Source of the DNA: an uncultured Lachnospiraceae bacterium
GTDB lineage: Bacteria; Bacillota; Clostridia; Lachnospirales; Lachnospiraceae
Assembly (NCBI GenBank): GCA_949471785.1
Contig: CASWRE010000002.1
Span: 62,001-126,000 of the forward strand
Direction of reading: 5' to 3'
Length of the DNA stretch: 64,000 nt
Positions 8,042 to 17,086 of the stretch are shown here, in pieces. Every line of letters starts with the position of its first letter. Position 1 is the stretch's first letter. Both the position numbers and the translations under genes were made by a program. The notes beneath the pieces are model-generated. The model had not been told where the DNA came from. It searched no databases and worked only from the letters and a program-made list of their open reading frames with translations.

Positions 8042-10891
8042 ATGGGGAACTTATGGAGGCTTTTTGACAGCATGGATGAGGTCGTGTATGCTGCGGACGT
8101 GGACACCCACGAGCTGGTTTACATGAATAAAAAGGCATTGGAGAGCCTTGGCCTGCGCTCCATGGAGGAGATCAGGGGAGGGAAATGCTATCAGATTCTC
8201 CAGAACAGCGCCATACCCTGCTCATTCTGCAATAATCAGGAGCTCAGACAGGGCAGTTATAAACAGTGGCGTTTTTTCAATCCTCTGCTGAAGCGTCACT
8301 ATTTGCTTCGGGATACGCTTATTGAGGAGGACGGACGGTTATGCCGTCTGGAGCTGGCATTGGACATTACCGCCCAGGAGCAGCAGGGGAATATAGCGCA
8401 AAGGGTTCAGAACCTGGAGGCCATTATCAATGAGGGACTTCGTATCGCCCTGTTGAAGGGAACGCCGGACGGGTCGCTGGAGGTGTTGCTGGAATACCTG
8501 GGAAAAGCACTGGACGGGGAACGGACCTATATCTTTGAGCGAAATGAAACCGACGGCGATGACAATACCTATGAGTGGGTGGCAAACGGGGTACGGCCCG
8601 AAAAGGAAAACCTGCAGAACCTTCCGCCGGAGGCGTGTGCCAACTGGTATCAGTATTTCAGTGTTGTCAGGCATATCGCGATAAAAGACCTGGAGGAAAT
8701 TCGGGAAACCGACCCCATACAGTATAAAATTTTGAAACAGCAGAATATCCGTTCCATTGTGGTGGTTCCGCTTTATGACGACGGCAGGATCATCGGATTT
8801 TACGGCGTGGACAATCCGCCGGTACAGTCTCTGGAATATGCGTCGAATATGCTCCAGACCACGGCGTACTTTATCGTTTCTTCTCTGAGACGGCGCAATC
8901 TGGTACGGGAGCTTCAAAAGCGAAGTTATAATGTTCTTTACGCACTCAATGTAGATTATCTCGGGATCTATCAGGTAAACTTTAGCACGGATGAGTGTGA
9001 AACCTACCGGGAAAACGAATGGCTGCGAAACGGTAAGGCCATTCATTTTGCGGATGGCTACCAAACGGCTATGGAACGCTACGTTTCCCTGTACGTTGCC
9101 CCCCGTGACCGTGACCGGGTCCGTACATTGACCCAAAAAGATTATGTCCTTGCCCAGCTCCGGACAGAGAAGAAATTTTACGTGCGATACCAGGTGAACG
9201 ATAATCCCCAGGGACTGAAACATCTGGAGATCCATTTTTCCGCCACAGGGAAAGAGTTGGAGGAAAACAGCGCGATTTTTGCGTTCCGGGATGTCAATTC
9301 CGTAGTGGAACAAGAAGAGAGATACCGGTTGGAAACGAGACAGAGCCTGGAGGATGTTCTGGAGGGCGCCAAAACCGGTATATGGACCATAGAGATGGAA
9401 GATGGCTGCCAGCCCCGGATGTATGCGGACAGAACCATGCAGATGCTCCTGGGGGTGCCGGAGGATATCGGGCCGGAGGCATGCTACCGCAGCTGGTTTG
9501 AGAATATTGAGCCGGATTATGTAGAGATGGTGCAGGAGGCGGTACAGGAAATTATCAGTACCGGGCGGTCTGAGGTGGTCTACCCTTGGAATCATCCGTC
9601 ATGGGGCAAAATTTATGTCCGCTGCGGCGGCGTGCCGGATAAAAAATTCAAAAAGCCGGGCGTGTGTCTGAACGGCTACCATCAGGATATTACAGAGACC
9701 ATGGTGACGCGGAAAAAGCAGGAGCATGCCATCATGGAGCTGCTGGAGAAAGTGCGGCGTGCCAATTCGGCCAAAAGTGAATTTCTTTCCCATATGTCCC
9801 ATGACCTCCGCACGCCCATCAACGGGATCATGGGAATGCTCACGATTATGGAGAACAGCCTGGATGATCCAAAAAAGCAGAGGGAATGCCGGGAGAAAAT
9901 CCGGATTTCTACACAGCATCTGCTGTCTCTGGTCAATGATGTTCTCCAGGTCAGCAAGCTGGAGAGCGGCCGGCCGGCGGTGGTGGAGTCCTTTGACCTT
10001 CATGACACATTGGACACCTGTGTTTCGATTCTGTCCTCTCAGGCAGAGGAAGCCGGCGTACGTCTGATACTGGAGGAGGTTGACCTGCGCCACGGCAAAC
10101 TGATCGGCAATCCGCTGCACCTGAAGCAGATTTTAACGAATATCATCGAAAATGCAATCCAATACAACCGGCGGGGAGGTTCGGTATTCATTCAGGTGAA
10201 GGAGGCTGCCGGCAAAGGCGACACGGCAAAATATCAGTTTGTGGTCGAGGATACCGGAATCGGCATGGGAGACGATTTCATGCAGCACATTTTTGAACCG
10301 TTTACCCAGGAAAATCAGGGTGCGCGGACACATTACAGCGGTGTTGGCCTTGGTATGTCTATTGCGAAAAAGCTGGTGGATCAGATGGAAGGCGTCCTTG
10401 AGGTAGACAGCCAGCTGGGCCGGGGCAGCGTGTTCCGGGTCACGCTGCCCATCCGGATCAATCCGAACCAGGATCCGCTGCCCATGGCTGAGGAGAAAAA
10501 TGTGCGCGTCGGTATTGCCGGGATGCGTGTACTGTTGGTTGAGGACAATGAGATTAATTGCGAAATTTTAGAATTTATGCTAGAACAGGCGGGAGCCGCG
10601 GTTGTGATCGCGCAGAACGGAAAGATAGCCGTAGACATCTTCACAGCATCAGACGTGGGAAGTTTCGATTGTGTCCTCATGGATCTGATGATGCCGGTAA
10701 TGAGCGGCTTTGAGGCGGCCCGGGTCATCCGAAAGCTGGACAGACCAGACGCGGGGACTGTACCCATTATTGCCATATCGGCGAATGCATTTGAGGAAGA
10801 TATTGCCCTGGCAAAAGACGCTGGAATGAATGCGCATCTGGCGAAGCCGGTGGACATCCATGAGCTGTTTAAAGTTATGCGTCATCTGTGA
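8042..10891 (+). CDS. Soluble hybrid sensor histidine kinase / response regulator
   Basis: This is a 949-residue multi-domain signalling protein with no transmembrane segment. It has an N-terminal PAS domain (about 5-115, containing CSFCNN), a GAF-like region (about 130-285), further PAS-like segments (about 300-560), HisKA with phospho-acceptor His587 in MSHDLRTP, HATPase (N box IIENAIQYN, G box EDTGIGMG, GVGLGMSIAKKLV), and a C-terminal receiver with Asp881 in LMDLMMP and Lys in LAKPVD. It should sense a cytoplasmic cue and autophosphorylate, then pass phosphate to its own receiver. GGAGGG lies 8 bases before ATG 8042; the in-frame GTG 8033 overlaps that site and is rejected. A LytTR-type regulator stump follows, so its original partner may be lost. 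Confidence 0.9.
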   Translation: MGNLWRLFDSMDEVVYAADVDTHELVYMNKKALESLGLRSMEEIRGGKCYQILQNSAIPCSFCNNQELRQGSYKQWRFFNPLLKRHYLLRDTLIEEDGRLCRLELALDITAQEQQGNIAQRVQNLEAIINEGLRIALLKGTPDGSLEVLLEYLGKALDGERTYIFERNETDGDDNTYEWVANGVRPEKENLQNLPPEACANWYQYFSVVRHIAIKDLEEIRETDPIQYKILKQQNIRSIVVVPLYDDGRIIGFYGVDNPPVQSLEYASNMLQTTAYFIVSSLRRRNLVRELQKRSYNVLYALNVDYLGIYQVNFSTDECETYRENEWLRNGKAIHFADGYQTAMERYVSLYVAPRDRDRVRTLTQKDYVLAQLRTEKKFYVRYQVNDNPQGLKHLEIHFSATGKELEENSAIFAFRDVNSVVEQEERYRLETRQSLEDVLEGAKTGIWTIEMEDGCQPRMYADRTMQMLLGVPEDIGPEACYRSWFENIEPDYVEMVQEAVQEIISTGRSEVVYPWNHPSWGKIYVRCGGVPDKKFKKPGVCLNGYHQDITETMVTRKKQEHAIMELLEKVRRANSAKSEFLSHMSHDLRTPINGIMGMLTIMENSLDDPKKQRECREKIRISTQHLLSLVNDVLQVSKLESGRPAVVESFDLHDTLDTCVSILSSQAEEAGVRLILEEVDLRHGKLIGNPLHLKQILTNIIENAIQYNRRGGSVFIQVKEAAGKGDTAKYQFVVEDTGIGMGDDFMQHIFEPFTQENQGARTHYSGVGLGMSIAKKLVDQMEGVLEVDSQLGRGSVFRVTLPIRINPNQDPLPMAEEKNVRVGIAGMRVLLVEDNEINCEILEFMLEQAGAAVVIAQNGKIAVDIFTASDVGSFDCVLMDLMMPVMSGFEAARVIRKLDRPDAGTVPIIAISANAFEEDIALAKDAGMNAHLAKPVDIHELFKVMRHL

Positions 10892-10947
10892 ATGCGTGAT
10901 AATAAGGATAACCCGGGGCTGTCTTGGCAATGCGGAGAGGTGGCATA

Positions 10948-11031
10948 TTGATCCATATTGCGGTCTGTGATGATAAAAAACATATGTCCGATCACGTAAG
11001 GTCAATGGCCTCCCATTTTTTTCGCAAAATT
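10948..11031 (+). pseudogene. N-terminal stump of a LytTR/AgrA-type response regulator
   Basis: From TTG 10948, with GGAGAGG 7 bases upstream, the frame reads IHIAVCDDKKHMSDHVR and ends similarity around FFRKI. That is the typical first beta strand, acidic pair and first helix of a LytTR-family receiver domain. The rest of the receiver, including the phosphorylation site, and the DNA-binding domain are missing. The frame continues without a stop into the radical SAM gene. A real start signal with only about 28 recognisable residues suggests a deletion remnant. The call rests on pattern memory, not alignment. Confidence 0.5.
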
Positions 11032-11079
11032 CCAAAACTGCCCGCACATCGGCGGCATGCAAAAAGCGAAAGGACAGAC

Positions 11080-12954
11080 ATGAGAAAACTTGCCTTAAAT
11101 GATGAAATATTACTGCAGATCGAAAAGCCGGCGAGATACATCGGAAACGAAGTCAACAGCGTCATAAAGGATGCCGACAAGGTGGATATCCGTTTCTGCA
11201 TGTGTTTTCCGGACGTGTATGAGATCGGTATGTCCCACCTGGGCATCCAGATCCTCTATGATATGTTCAATCAGAAAGAAAATGTCTGGTGCGAGCGGGT
11301 CTATTCCCCCTGGCCGGATATGGATAAAATACTGAGGGACAGACAGATCCCTCTTTTTGCGCTGGAATCCCAGGATCCGGTGCGGGATTTCGATTTCCTG
11401 GGCATCACGATCCAGTATGAGATGTGCTATACCAACATCCTGCAGATTTTGGATCTGTCCGGGATCCCCCTGCGGGCCGTGAACCGCACCTGGGAGGATC
11501 CGGTCGTGATAGGCGGAGGCCCCTGTGCCTACAATCCGGAACCCATCGCGCCCTTCTTTGACCTGTTCTATATCGGAGAGGGTGAGACGGTGTACTTTGA
11601 CCTGCTGGATCTGTACCGTGAGGCCCGGGCCGGACAGTGGAGCCGCCGGGATTTCCTGATACGGGCCGGACAGATCCCCGGGCTCTATGCGCCGTCTCTA
11701 TATGAAACCACCTATCATGAGGACGGGACGATCGCCTCTTTTCGTCCCGCGGAAGACGGATTGCCCGCTGTGATCGAGAAACAGGCCGTGGAGGATATGA
11801 GCGACACCTATTATCCCGAGAAACCGGTCATTCCTTTTATCAAAGCCACTCAGGACCGGGTGGTGCTGGAGATCCAGAGGGGTTGCATCCGCGGCTGCCG
11901 TTTCTGCCAGGCCGGGATGCTTTACCGGCCCCTGCGGGAAAGAAACCTGGATTTTTTGAAGGATAAAGCCCTTAAAATGCTGGACAGTACGGGCCATGAG
12001 GAAATTTCTCTCAGCTCTCTTAGCTCCAGCGATTACTCACGGCTGCCCGAGCTGGTGAATTTCTTAATTGATGAATGTGACAGGCGCGGTGTGAATATTT
12101 CTCTGCCTTCCCTTCGGATCGACGCCTTTTCTCTAGAGGTCATGGAGAAGATCCAGGATATCCGCAAGAGCAGCCTGACTTTTGCGCCGGAGGCCGGTTC
12201 CCAGCGCCTTCGGGACGTGATCAACAAAGGGCTCACGGAGGAAGTGATCCTAGACGGCGCGGGGAAGGCTTTTGCGGGGGGCTGGAACCGGGTGAAGCTC
12301 TACTTTATGCTGGGGCTTCCCACCGAGACGGAGGAGGATCAGAAGGCCATCGCCTGGCTGGCGGAGAAAATTGCCGAGCGGTATTACGATATTCCCAAAG
12401 AGCAGAGAAAGGGAAAATGCCAGATCGTGGTCAGCACTTCCTTCTTTGTGCCCAAGCCCTCCACGCCCTTTCAGTGGGCGCCTATGTGCCGTAAAGAAGA
12501 ATTTCTTGACCGGGCCGCTGTGGTGCGCCGGGAGATCCATGGGCAGCTCAACCAGAAAAGCATCAAATACAACTGGCACGAGGCCGACGTCAGCGTTTTG
12601 GAAGGGATTTTCGCCAGGGGCGACCGGCGGATGGCTGATGTGATCCAGTATGCCTATGAGCATGGGGCAATCTTTGACGCCTGGTCGGAGTATTATGACC
12701 AGGCTCGCTGGGATGCGTCCTTTGCGGCCTGCGGCGTAGATCCCGATTTCTATGTGTGCCGCACTCGGGCGGATGACGAGATATTCCCCTGGGATTTCAT
12801 CGACGCCGGCGTTACTAGGGAATTTCTGCTGCGGGAATGGAAACGGGCCGGACAGGAGAAGGTCACGGAAAATTGCCGCCATACCTGTTCCGGCTGCGGG
12901 GCGAAAAAATATAAGGGAGGCGTGTGCTATGAAGGTCAGAGTGAAGTTTGCTAA
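11080..12954 (+). CDS. TIGR03960-type B12-binding radical SAM protein
   Basis: The protein has 624 residues from ATG 11080. The N-terminal third is a cobalamin-binding-like domain (PDVYEIGMSHLGIQIL, GGGPCAYNPEP). The radical SAM core carries the CxxxCxxC iron-sulfur site in RGCIRGCRFCQAG near residue 270, and a Cys-rich tail (CSGCGAKKY) ends the protein. Family members sit next to DUF2344 and RNase E/G genes in Clostridia; the substrate is not established, though RNA or ribosome modification is often suspected. ATG 11080 has AAAGGA upstream and gives the usual N-terminus (RKLALNDEILLQIEKPARY). The frame is open further upstream through a response-regulator fragment. It overlaps the next gene by 26 bases. 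Confidence 0.88.
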   Translation: MRKLALNDEILLQIEKPARYIGNEVNSVIKDADKVDIRFCMCFPDVYEIGMSHLGIQILYDMFNQKENVWCERVYSPWPDMDKILRDRQIPLFALESQDPVRDFDFLGITIQYEMCYTNILQILDLSGIPLRAVNRTWEDPVVIGGGPCAYNPEPIAPFFDLFYIGEGETVYFDLLDLYREARAGQWSRRDFLIRAGQIPGLYAPSLYETTYHEDGTIASFRPAEDGLPAVIEKQAVEDMSDTYYPEKPVIPFIKATQDRVVLEIQRGCIRGCRFCQAGMLYRPLRERNLDFLKDKALKMLDSTGHEEISLSSLSSSDYSRLPELVNFLIDECDRRGVNISLPSLRIDAFSLEVMEKIQDIRKSSLTFAPEAGSQRLRDVINKGLTEEVILDGAGKAFAGGWNRVKLYFMLGLPTETEEDQKAIAWLAEKIAERYYDIPKEQRKGKCQIVVSTSFFVPKPSTPFQWAPMCRKEEFLDRAAVVRREIHGQLNQKSIKYNWHEADVSVLEGIFARGDRRMADVIQYAYEHGAIFDAWSEYYDQARWDASFAACGVDPDFYVCRTRADDEIFPWDFIDAGVTREFLLREWKRAGQEKVTENCRHTCSGCGAKKYKGGVCYEGQSEVC

Positions 12955-13636
12955 AGAGGGCGCCATGAAGTTCGTCGGCCATCTGGATATCATGCGCTAT
13001 TTTCAGAAAGCGATCCGCCGGGCCGGCATTGATATCGCTTATTCCGAAGGTTTCAGCCCTCATATGATCATGTCCTTTGCCAATCCTTTAGGCGTAGGTC
13101 TGACCAGCGAGGGAGAGTATTTTGATATGCAGCTTTGTACGGCGTTCCCTTCCGGGGAACTGGTGCGGCGGCTGAACGATACGATGGTGGAGGGGATGCG
13201 GGTTATCTCCGCGGTTCAGGTGCCGGATGGCAAGGCGGGCAAGGCCATGTCTTTGGTGGAGGCGGCAGATTACCGCATCGCCTTCAGGGAGAGCCAGCCG
13301 CTGCCTGACGACTGGCGGACACGTTTTACTGCGTTTATGGAGCGGCCGTCTATGGTAATATGTAAGAAAACGAAAAAGGGCGAGAAAGAGATGGATATCC
13401 GTCCCCTCGTCTATGCGTGGCATTTTGAGGATGACGCCGTTTTTATGAGAGTTTCCTCGGGCAGCAGCGATAATCTGCGCCCGGAATATCTGATGGAAGC
13501 CTTTTTTGAGGCGGAGGGGCTGGCCCTGGAACCCTCTGCCCTGATGATCCATCGAATGGAAATATATGCCGATCTGGGAACGGAGGGCCGGCACGATTTC
13601 CGCTCCCTGGAAGCTCTGGGGCAGATCATTGAGTAG
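12929..13636 (+). CDS. TIGR03936/DUF2344 radical SAM-associated protein
   Basis: This 235-residue protein begins MKVRVKFAKEGAMKFVGHLD and continues AYSEGFSPHMIMSFANPLGVG, the conserved opening of the DUF2344 family. It contains no iron-sulfur motif of its own. DUF2344 is either fused to or encoded just after the TIGR03960 radical SAM protein, so the two probably form one enzyme system. GGGAGG stands 8 bases before ATG 12929, inside the end of the radical SAM gene. Its stop overlaps the TTG start of the ribonuclease gene. The biochemical role is unknown. Confidence 0.86.
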   Translation: MKVRVKFAKEGAMKFVGHLDIMRYFQKAIRRAGIDIAYSEGFSPHMIMSFANPLGVGLTSEGEYFDMQLCTAFPSGELVRRLNDTMVEGMRVISAVQVPDGKAGKAMSLVEAADYRIAFRESQPLPDDWRTRFTAFMERPSMVICKKTKKGEKEMDIRPLVYAWHFEDDAVFMRVSSGSSDNLRPEYLMEAFFEAEGLALEPSALMIHRMEIYADLGTEGRHDFRSLEALGQIIE

Positions 13637-14834
13637 CCGCGTACTCATCACATCCCTGCCGTGGGAGGACAAAACGCTGCAGATGTGTGTGCTGGAGGAA
13701 CAGGGCGTTATCCGGGAGCTGCGGGCCCATCCCGAGGGGAAGGAGGAGCTTCTGGATACGGTGTGGCTGGGGCAGGTGCAGAAGATCCAACCCTTTATGA
13801 ACGGCGCTTTTGTGGAGATCCGAAAGGGGCTGACCTGTTTTCTGTCTCTTTCCGAACAGGACTTTGCCTATCGCTCTCAGGATCATGGGCGGCGTGAACT
13901 AAAACCGGGGGACGCGGTTCTTGTGCAGGTGAGCCGGGAGGCCAGCCGCCGGAAAAATCCCTGCGTCACGGCCCGGGTATCCCTCTCCGGAAAATACATG
14001 GTATTAAGCCGCGGAAAAGGCGGTGTGGGAATATCAAAAAAACTGACGAAAAGAGAGCGGGAGCGCCTGCGGGCCATCGGCGCCGCTTTTGAGCTTCCCG
14101 ACCGGACAGAGCTGGTCATAAGAACCAGCGCCTGTGATGTGGAGGAAGCCGCACTGAGAAAGGAATTTGCGGCGCTTCAAAGGCAGATGGAGGAACTCCT
14201 GCACCTGGCGGATACCCGGACAGTATATTCCAGACTGAGAACCCCGGAACCTTTCTATCTGCAAATGCTTGGCGAGCTGTCAGCCTCCCATACTGCCCTG
14301 GAAAGCATCCGCACGGACGATACGGAAGTATATGGCAGGGCGGAACAGTATCTGGAAGAAAAATGGCCCGAGAAGGCTTCCTGTCTCTCCCTGTACGAGG
14401 ACTCTCTGTTGCCCATGTACAAGCTCTACCGTCTGGAGGCGGTGCTGGAGGAGACGCTGAAGGAAAAGGTCTGGCTGAAAAGCGGCGGTTTTCTGATGAT
14501 CCAGCAGACGGAGGCCTTTGTGTCCGTGGACGTCAATTCGGGCAAATTCAGCGGCAAGAAATCGCCCCAGGAAACCTATCGGAAGATTAATCTGGAGGCC
14601 GCCGCCGAGATTGTCCGGCAGATCCGGCTGCGAAACCTGTCCGGCATGATTTTGGTCGATTTTATCAACATGGAGGAGGAAGAAAACCGCGAAGAGCTGC
14701 TGGAGACGCTGCGCTGCCTGACCGCTGCAGATCCGGTACAGACAGAAGTAATCGATATTACTGCGCTGAATATCGTGGAAATGACGCGAAAAAAAATGCG
14801 TAAGCCGCTTGCAGAACAGGTCAAAGTCGTATAG
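13629..14834 (+). CDS. Ribonuclease E/G family protein (short form)
   Basis: This 401-residue endoribonuclease has an N-terminal S1-like RNA-binding part (VWLGQVQKIQPFMNGAFVEI), then the catalytic core with the two metal-binding Asp sites in VDVNSGKFSG and MILVDFINM. It ends with EMTRKKMRKPLAEQV, just where the CxxC zinc link normally begins; no such Cys pair is present. The start is most likely TTG 13629, overlapping the previous stop, with GGGG 8 bases upstream; the ATG at 13566 would only add a frame-shadow of DUF2344. Likely job: single-strand RNA cleavage in rRNA maturation and mRNA decay. Confidence 0.85.
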   Translation: MSSRVLITSLPWEDKTLQMCVLEEQGVIRELRAHPEGKEELLDTVWLGQVQKIQPFMNGAFVEIRKGLTCFLSLSEQDFAYRSQDHGRRELKPGDAVLVQVSREASRRKNPCVTARVSLSGKYMVLSRGKGGVGISKKLTKRERERLRAIGAAFELPDRTELVIRTSACDVEEAALRKEFAALQRQMEELLHLADTRTVYSRLRTPEPFYLQMLGELSASHTALESIRTDDTEVYGRAEQYLEEKWPEKASCLSLYEDSLLPMYKLYRLEAVLEETLKEKVWLKSGGFLMIQQTEAFVSVDVNSGKFSGKKSPQETYRKINLEAAAEIVRQIRLRNLSGMILVDFINMEEEENREELLETLRCLTAADPVQTEVIDITALNIVEMTRKKMRKPLAEQVKVV

Positions 14835-14865
14835 AATGGAGAACAATACGACAAAGGAGAAGTAT

Positions 14866-15750
14866 ATGAGTAAAATAGCGATTATCACAGACAGCAACAG
14901 TGGTGTCACCCCGGCGGAAGCCAAAGAAATGGGTGTCATCGTAGTACCGATGCCATTTTTTATCGATGAGAAGCTTTACTTTGAAGATATCGATCTGACA
15001 AAAGACGAATTTTTCCGGATTCTGGGGGACGACGGCAACGTGAGCACGTCTCAGCCTTCCCCGGGCGACCTGATTGATCTGTGGGAAAAGACGCTGGAAG
15101 AGTACGATGAGATCGTTCATATCCCCATGTCCAGCGGCCTGAGCACCTCCTGTGCCACCGCCATGTCCCTGGCCCAGGATTATGAAGGGCGTGTTCATGT
15201 GGTGGACAATCAGAGGATTTCCGTAAGCCAGAAAATGTCTGTGCAGGATGCCCTGCTTCTGGCGAAGGCCGGGAAGAGCGGCGCCGAGATCAAGCAGATC
15301 CTGACGGAAGAAAAGCTCCGCGCCAGCATTTACATCATGGTAGATACGTTAAAATATCTGAAAAAAGGCGGGCGGATCACCCCGGCTGCGGCCATGCTGG
15401 GTACCATGCTGAAATTAAAGCCTGTATTGCAGATCCAGGGAGAGAAGCTGGACGCTTACGCCAAAGTCCGCGGGCAGAAACAAGCGAAAAAAACGATGCT
15501 AGACGCGTTACAGCATGATCTGACAGAGCGTTTTGCCGCGGAAAGAGCAGCGGGGGAGATGGAGCTGGCCGTGGCCCACACCCAGAATTATGAAGAGGCA
15601 GAGCGCTTTAAAGAAGAGATCCGGGCGGCATTTCCGGATGTCCCTGTCACCCATGTGGATCCGTTGTCTTTAAGCGTGTCCTGCCACATCGGGCCGGGGG
15701 CGCTGGCTTGCCTGTGTGTGAAACGGGCCGTTCCGGAGCATAAGAGATAG
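14866..15750 (+). CDS. DegV family fatty-acid-binding protein
   Basis: This 294-residue protein has the DegV opening KIAIITDSNSGVTPAEAKEMG, the fatty-acid head-group pocket region MSSGLSTSCATAMSLA, and the conserved LKYLKKGGRITPAAAMLG. DegV/FakB proteins bind a fatty acid and present it to the kinase FakA for phosphorylation; no FakA gene is nearby, so this copy would work with one elsewhere. AAAGGAG precedes ATG 14866. It follows the RNase gene by 31 bases and is closed by a terminator, so it belongs to that transcript. Confidence 0.9.
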   Translation: MSKIAIITDSNSGVTPAEAKEMGVIVVPMPFFIDEKLYFEDIDLTKDEFFRILGDDGNVSTSQPSPGDLIDLWEKTLEEYDEIVHIPMSSGLSTSCATAMSLAQDYEGRVHVVDNQRISVSQKMSVQDALLLAKAGKSGAEIKQILTEEKLRASIYIMVDTLKYLKKGGRITPAAAMLGTMLKLKPVLQIQGEKLDAYAKVRGQKQAKKTMLDALQHDLTERFAAERAAGEMELAVAHTQNYEEAERFKEEIRAAFPDVPVTHVDPLSLSVSCHIGPGALACLCVKRAVPEHKR

Positions 15751-15783
15751 TGACGGCCATTAAAACAAGATTCTCGTTAAAAT

Positions 15784-15824
15784 AATGGTCCTGATCCGAA
15801 GTGGTCGGGATCATTTCTTCTTAT
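15784..15824 (+). terminator. Rho-independent terminator after degV
   Basis: AATGGTCCTGATC (from 15784) pairs with GGTCGGGATCATT (15803-15815), allowing G-T pairs, and is followed by the pyrimidine-rich tail TCTTCTTATTT. It would end the radical SAM-DUF2344-RNase-degV transcript. Confidence 0.6.
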
Positions 15825-15892
15825 TTGGAAAAATAAAGAGATACAAGAACCATTTTTATGTATCTCATAGCAGAAAGGGTTGCGTATATACA

Positions 15893-16882
15893 ATGAAAAA
15901 TAAGGGATTAAAAATATTGGGCGCTGTTTTTGCTGCCGCCGGCATATTTATGGCATCCGGCTGGTCTTTCTTTAACATAACGGTCCGCTGTAAAGGGAAA
16001 AAAAGACTGATAAAAAGAAAATGGTTTCAGTTATCCCATATAAAGATAAACCATCCAAGACACAAATTTGAAAAAGAGTATGAGGAAGGTAAGGCATGGT
16101 GCAGGCAGCAGCATATGCAGGATTGCTATATGCAGAGCAGGGAGGGCCTGCGGCTCCACGCCTCCTATCTTCCGGCGGAGAATGCCCGGAGGTTTGTGTT
16201 GTTGAGCCATGGATATAAGGGCAGCGGCTTCGGCGACTTTGCCGGTATCTCGCGGTTTCTTCATGAACATCACTGTAACCTGCTCTTTATTGACCAGAGG
16301 TGCTGCGGAAAAAGCGAAGGGAAATATATTACTTTCGGAGCCAGGGAGCAATATGACGTACAGCGGTGGGCTTATTATATCGCTCTGCGGAATAAGAACA
16401 GGCTCCCGATTTATCTCTACGGAGAGTCTATGGGGGCCGCCTCGGTGCTTATGGCGTCGGGACACAGATTGCCGGGAGCGGTAAAAGGGATTATCGCGGA
16501 TTGCGGCTTTTGCTCCATGAAGTCTCAGATCAGGGATATGGCCGCAAACTGGTTTCATCTGCACTGGGTCGGGCTGCTGCTGATCCGACTGGAACTGTTT
16601 TGCAGATTGCTGGCCGGCTTCCATATGAGCGACGCGGATACGACAAAAGCCCTGGAGACAAACCGGATACCCATCCTGTTTTTCCACGGCGCGGAAGATA
16701 CTTATGTAAACCAGAAAAATTCCAGATATAATTACGCCATATGCAGGGCGCCCAAAGAGATTGTGGTGATACCGAAAGCCAGGCATCTTTGCAGCGCTTA
16801 TGTGGAACCAGAATTATACAGACAGAAGCTGTTAGATTTTTTTGCATCCTATGATCAGGGCGTGTCAGGTCGTTGCATCTGA
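15893..16882 (+). CDS. Membrane-anchored alpha/beta hydrolase
   Basis: This 329-residue protein has one N-terminal hydrophobic helix (about 6-25) followed by a basic stretch and an alpha/beta hydrolase domain. Visible elements are the oxyanion-hole loop SHGYKGSG, the nucleophile elbow YGESMGAAS, the acid region FFHGAEDTYV and the catalytic His in KARHLCSAY. It resembles uncharacterised serine hydrolases of the YqkD type, common in Lachnospiraceae; the substrate is unknown. ATG 15893 is the only good start: upstream codons in frame offer no ATG, GTG or TTG with a binding site. It appears monocistronic, between two terminators. Confidence 0.8.
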   Translation: MKNKGLKILGAVFAAAGIFMASGWSFFNITVRCKGKKRLIKRKWFQLSHIKINHPRHKFEKEYEEGKAWCRQQHMQDCYMQSREGLRLHASYLPAENARRFVLLSHGYKGSGFGDFAGISRFLHEHHCNLLFIDQRCCGKSEGKYITFGAREQYDVQRWAYYIALRNKNRLPIYLYGESMGAASVLMASGHRLPGAVKGIIADCGFCSMKSQIRDMAANWFHLHWVGLLLIRLELFCRLLAGFHMSDADTTKALETNRIPILFFHGAEDTYVNQKNSRYNYAICRAPKEIVVIPKARHLCSAYVEPELYRQKLLDFFASYDQGVSGRCI

Positions 16883-16917
16883 CAGGAATAGATCAGTCAA
16901 TACGCCCCAGCATTCTG

Positions 16918-16947
16918 AACGCCGGTTTTTGCAAGCCGGTGTTTTTT
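16918..16947 (+). terminator. Rho-independent terminator after the alpha/beta hydrolase
   Basis: AACGCCGG (16918-16925) pairs with CCGGTGTT (16936-16943; one G-T pair) around a 10-base loop and runs into TTTTTT (16942-16947). Confidence 0.7.
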
Positions 16948-17086
16948 GCTGTCCCTTTTTGCCGATGCTGCATGAGAAGTCTCAGACAATTTCAGGTAAA
17001 ATGTTTGTTAAGTCCTTCAGGGGATAGAAAAGCAAAATGAAATGTGGTAACGTCTCAAGTGCAGAAAATACAGGGAGGATCTATGG

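Noticed and set aside
13566..13628. Longer N-terminus for the RNase E/G gene from ATG 13566
   Set aside because: It lies inside the DUF2344 gene, has no ribosome site, and the extra residues do not look like RNase E/G; TTG 13629 fits better.
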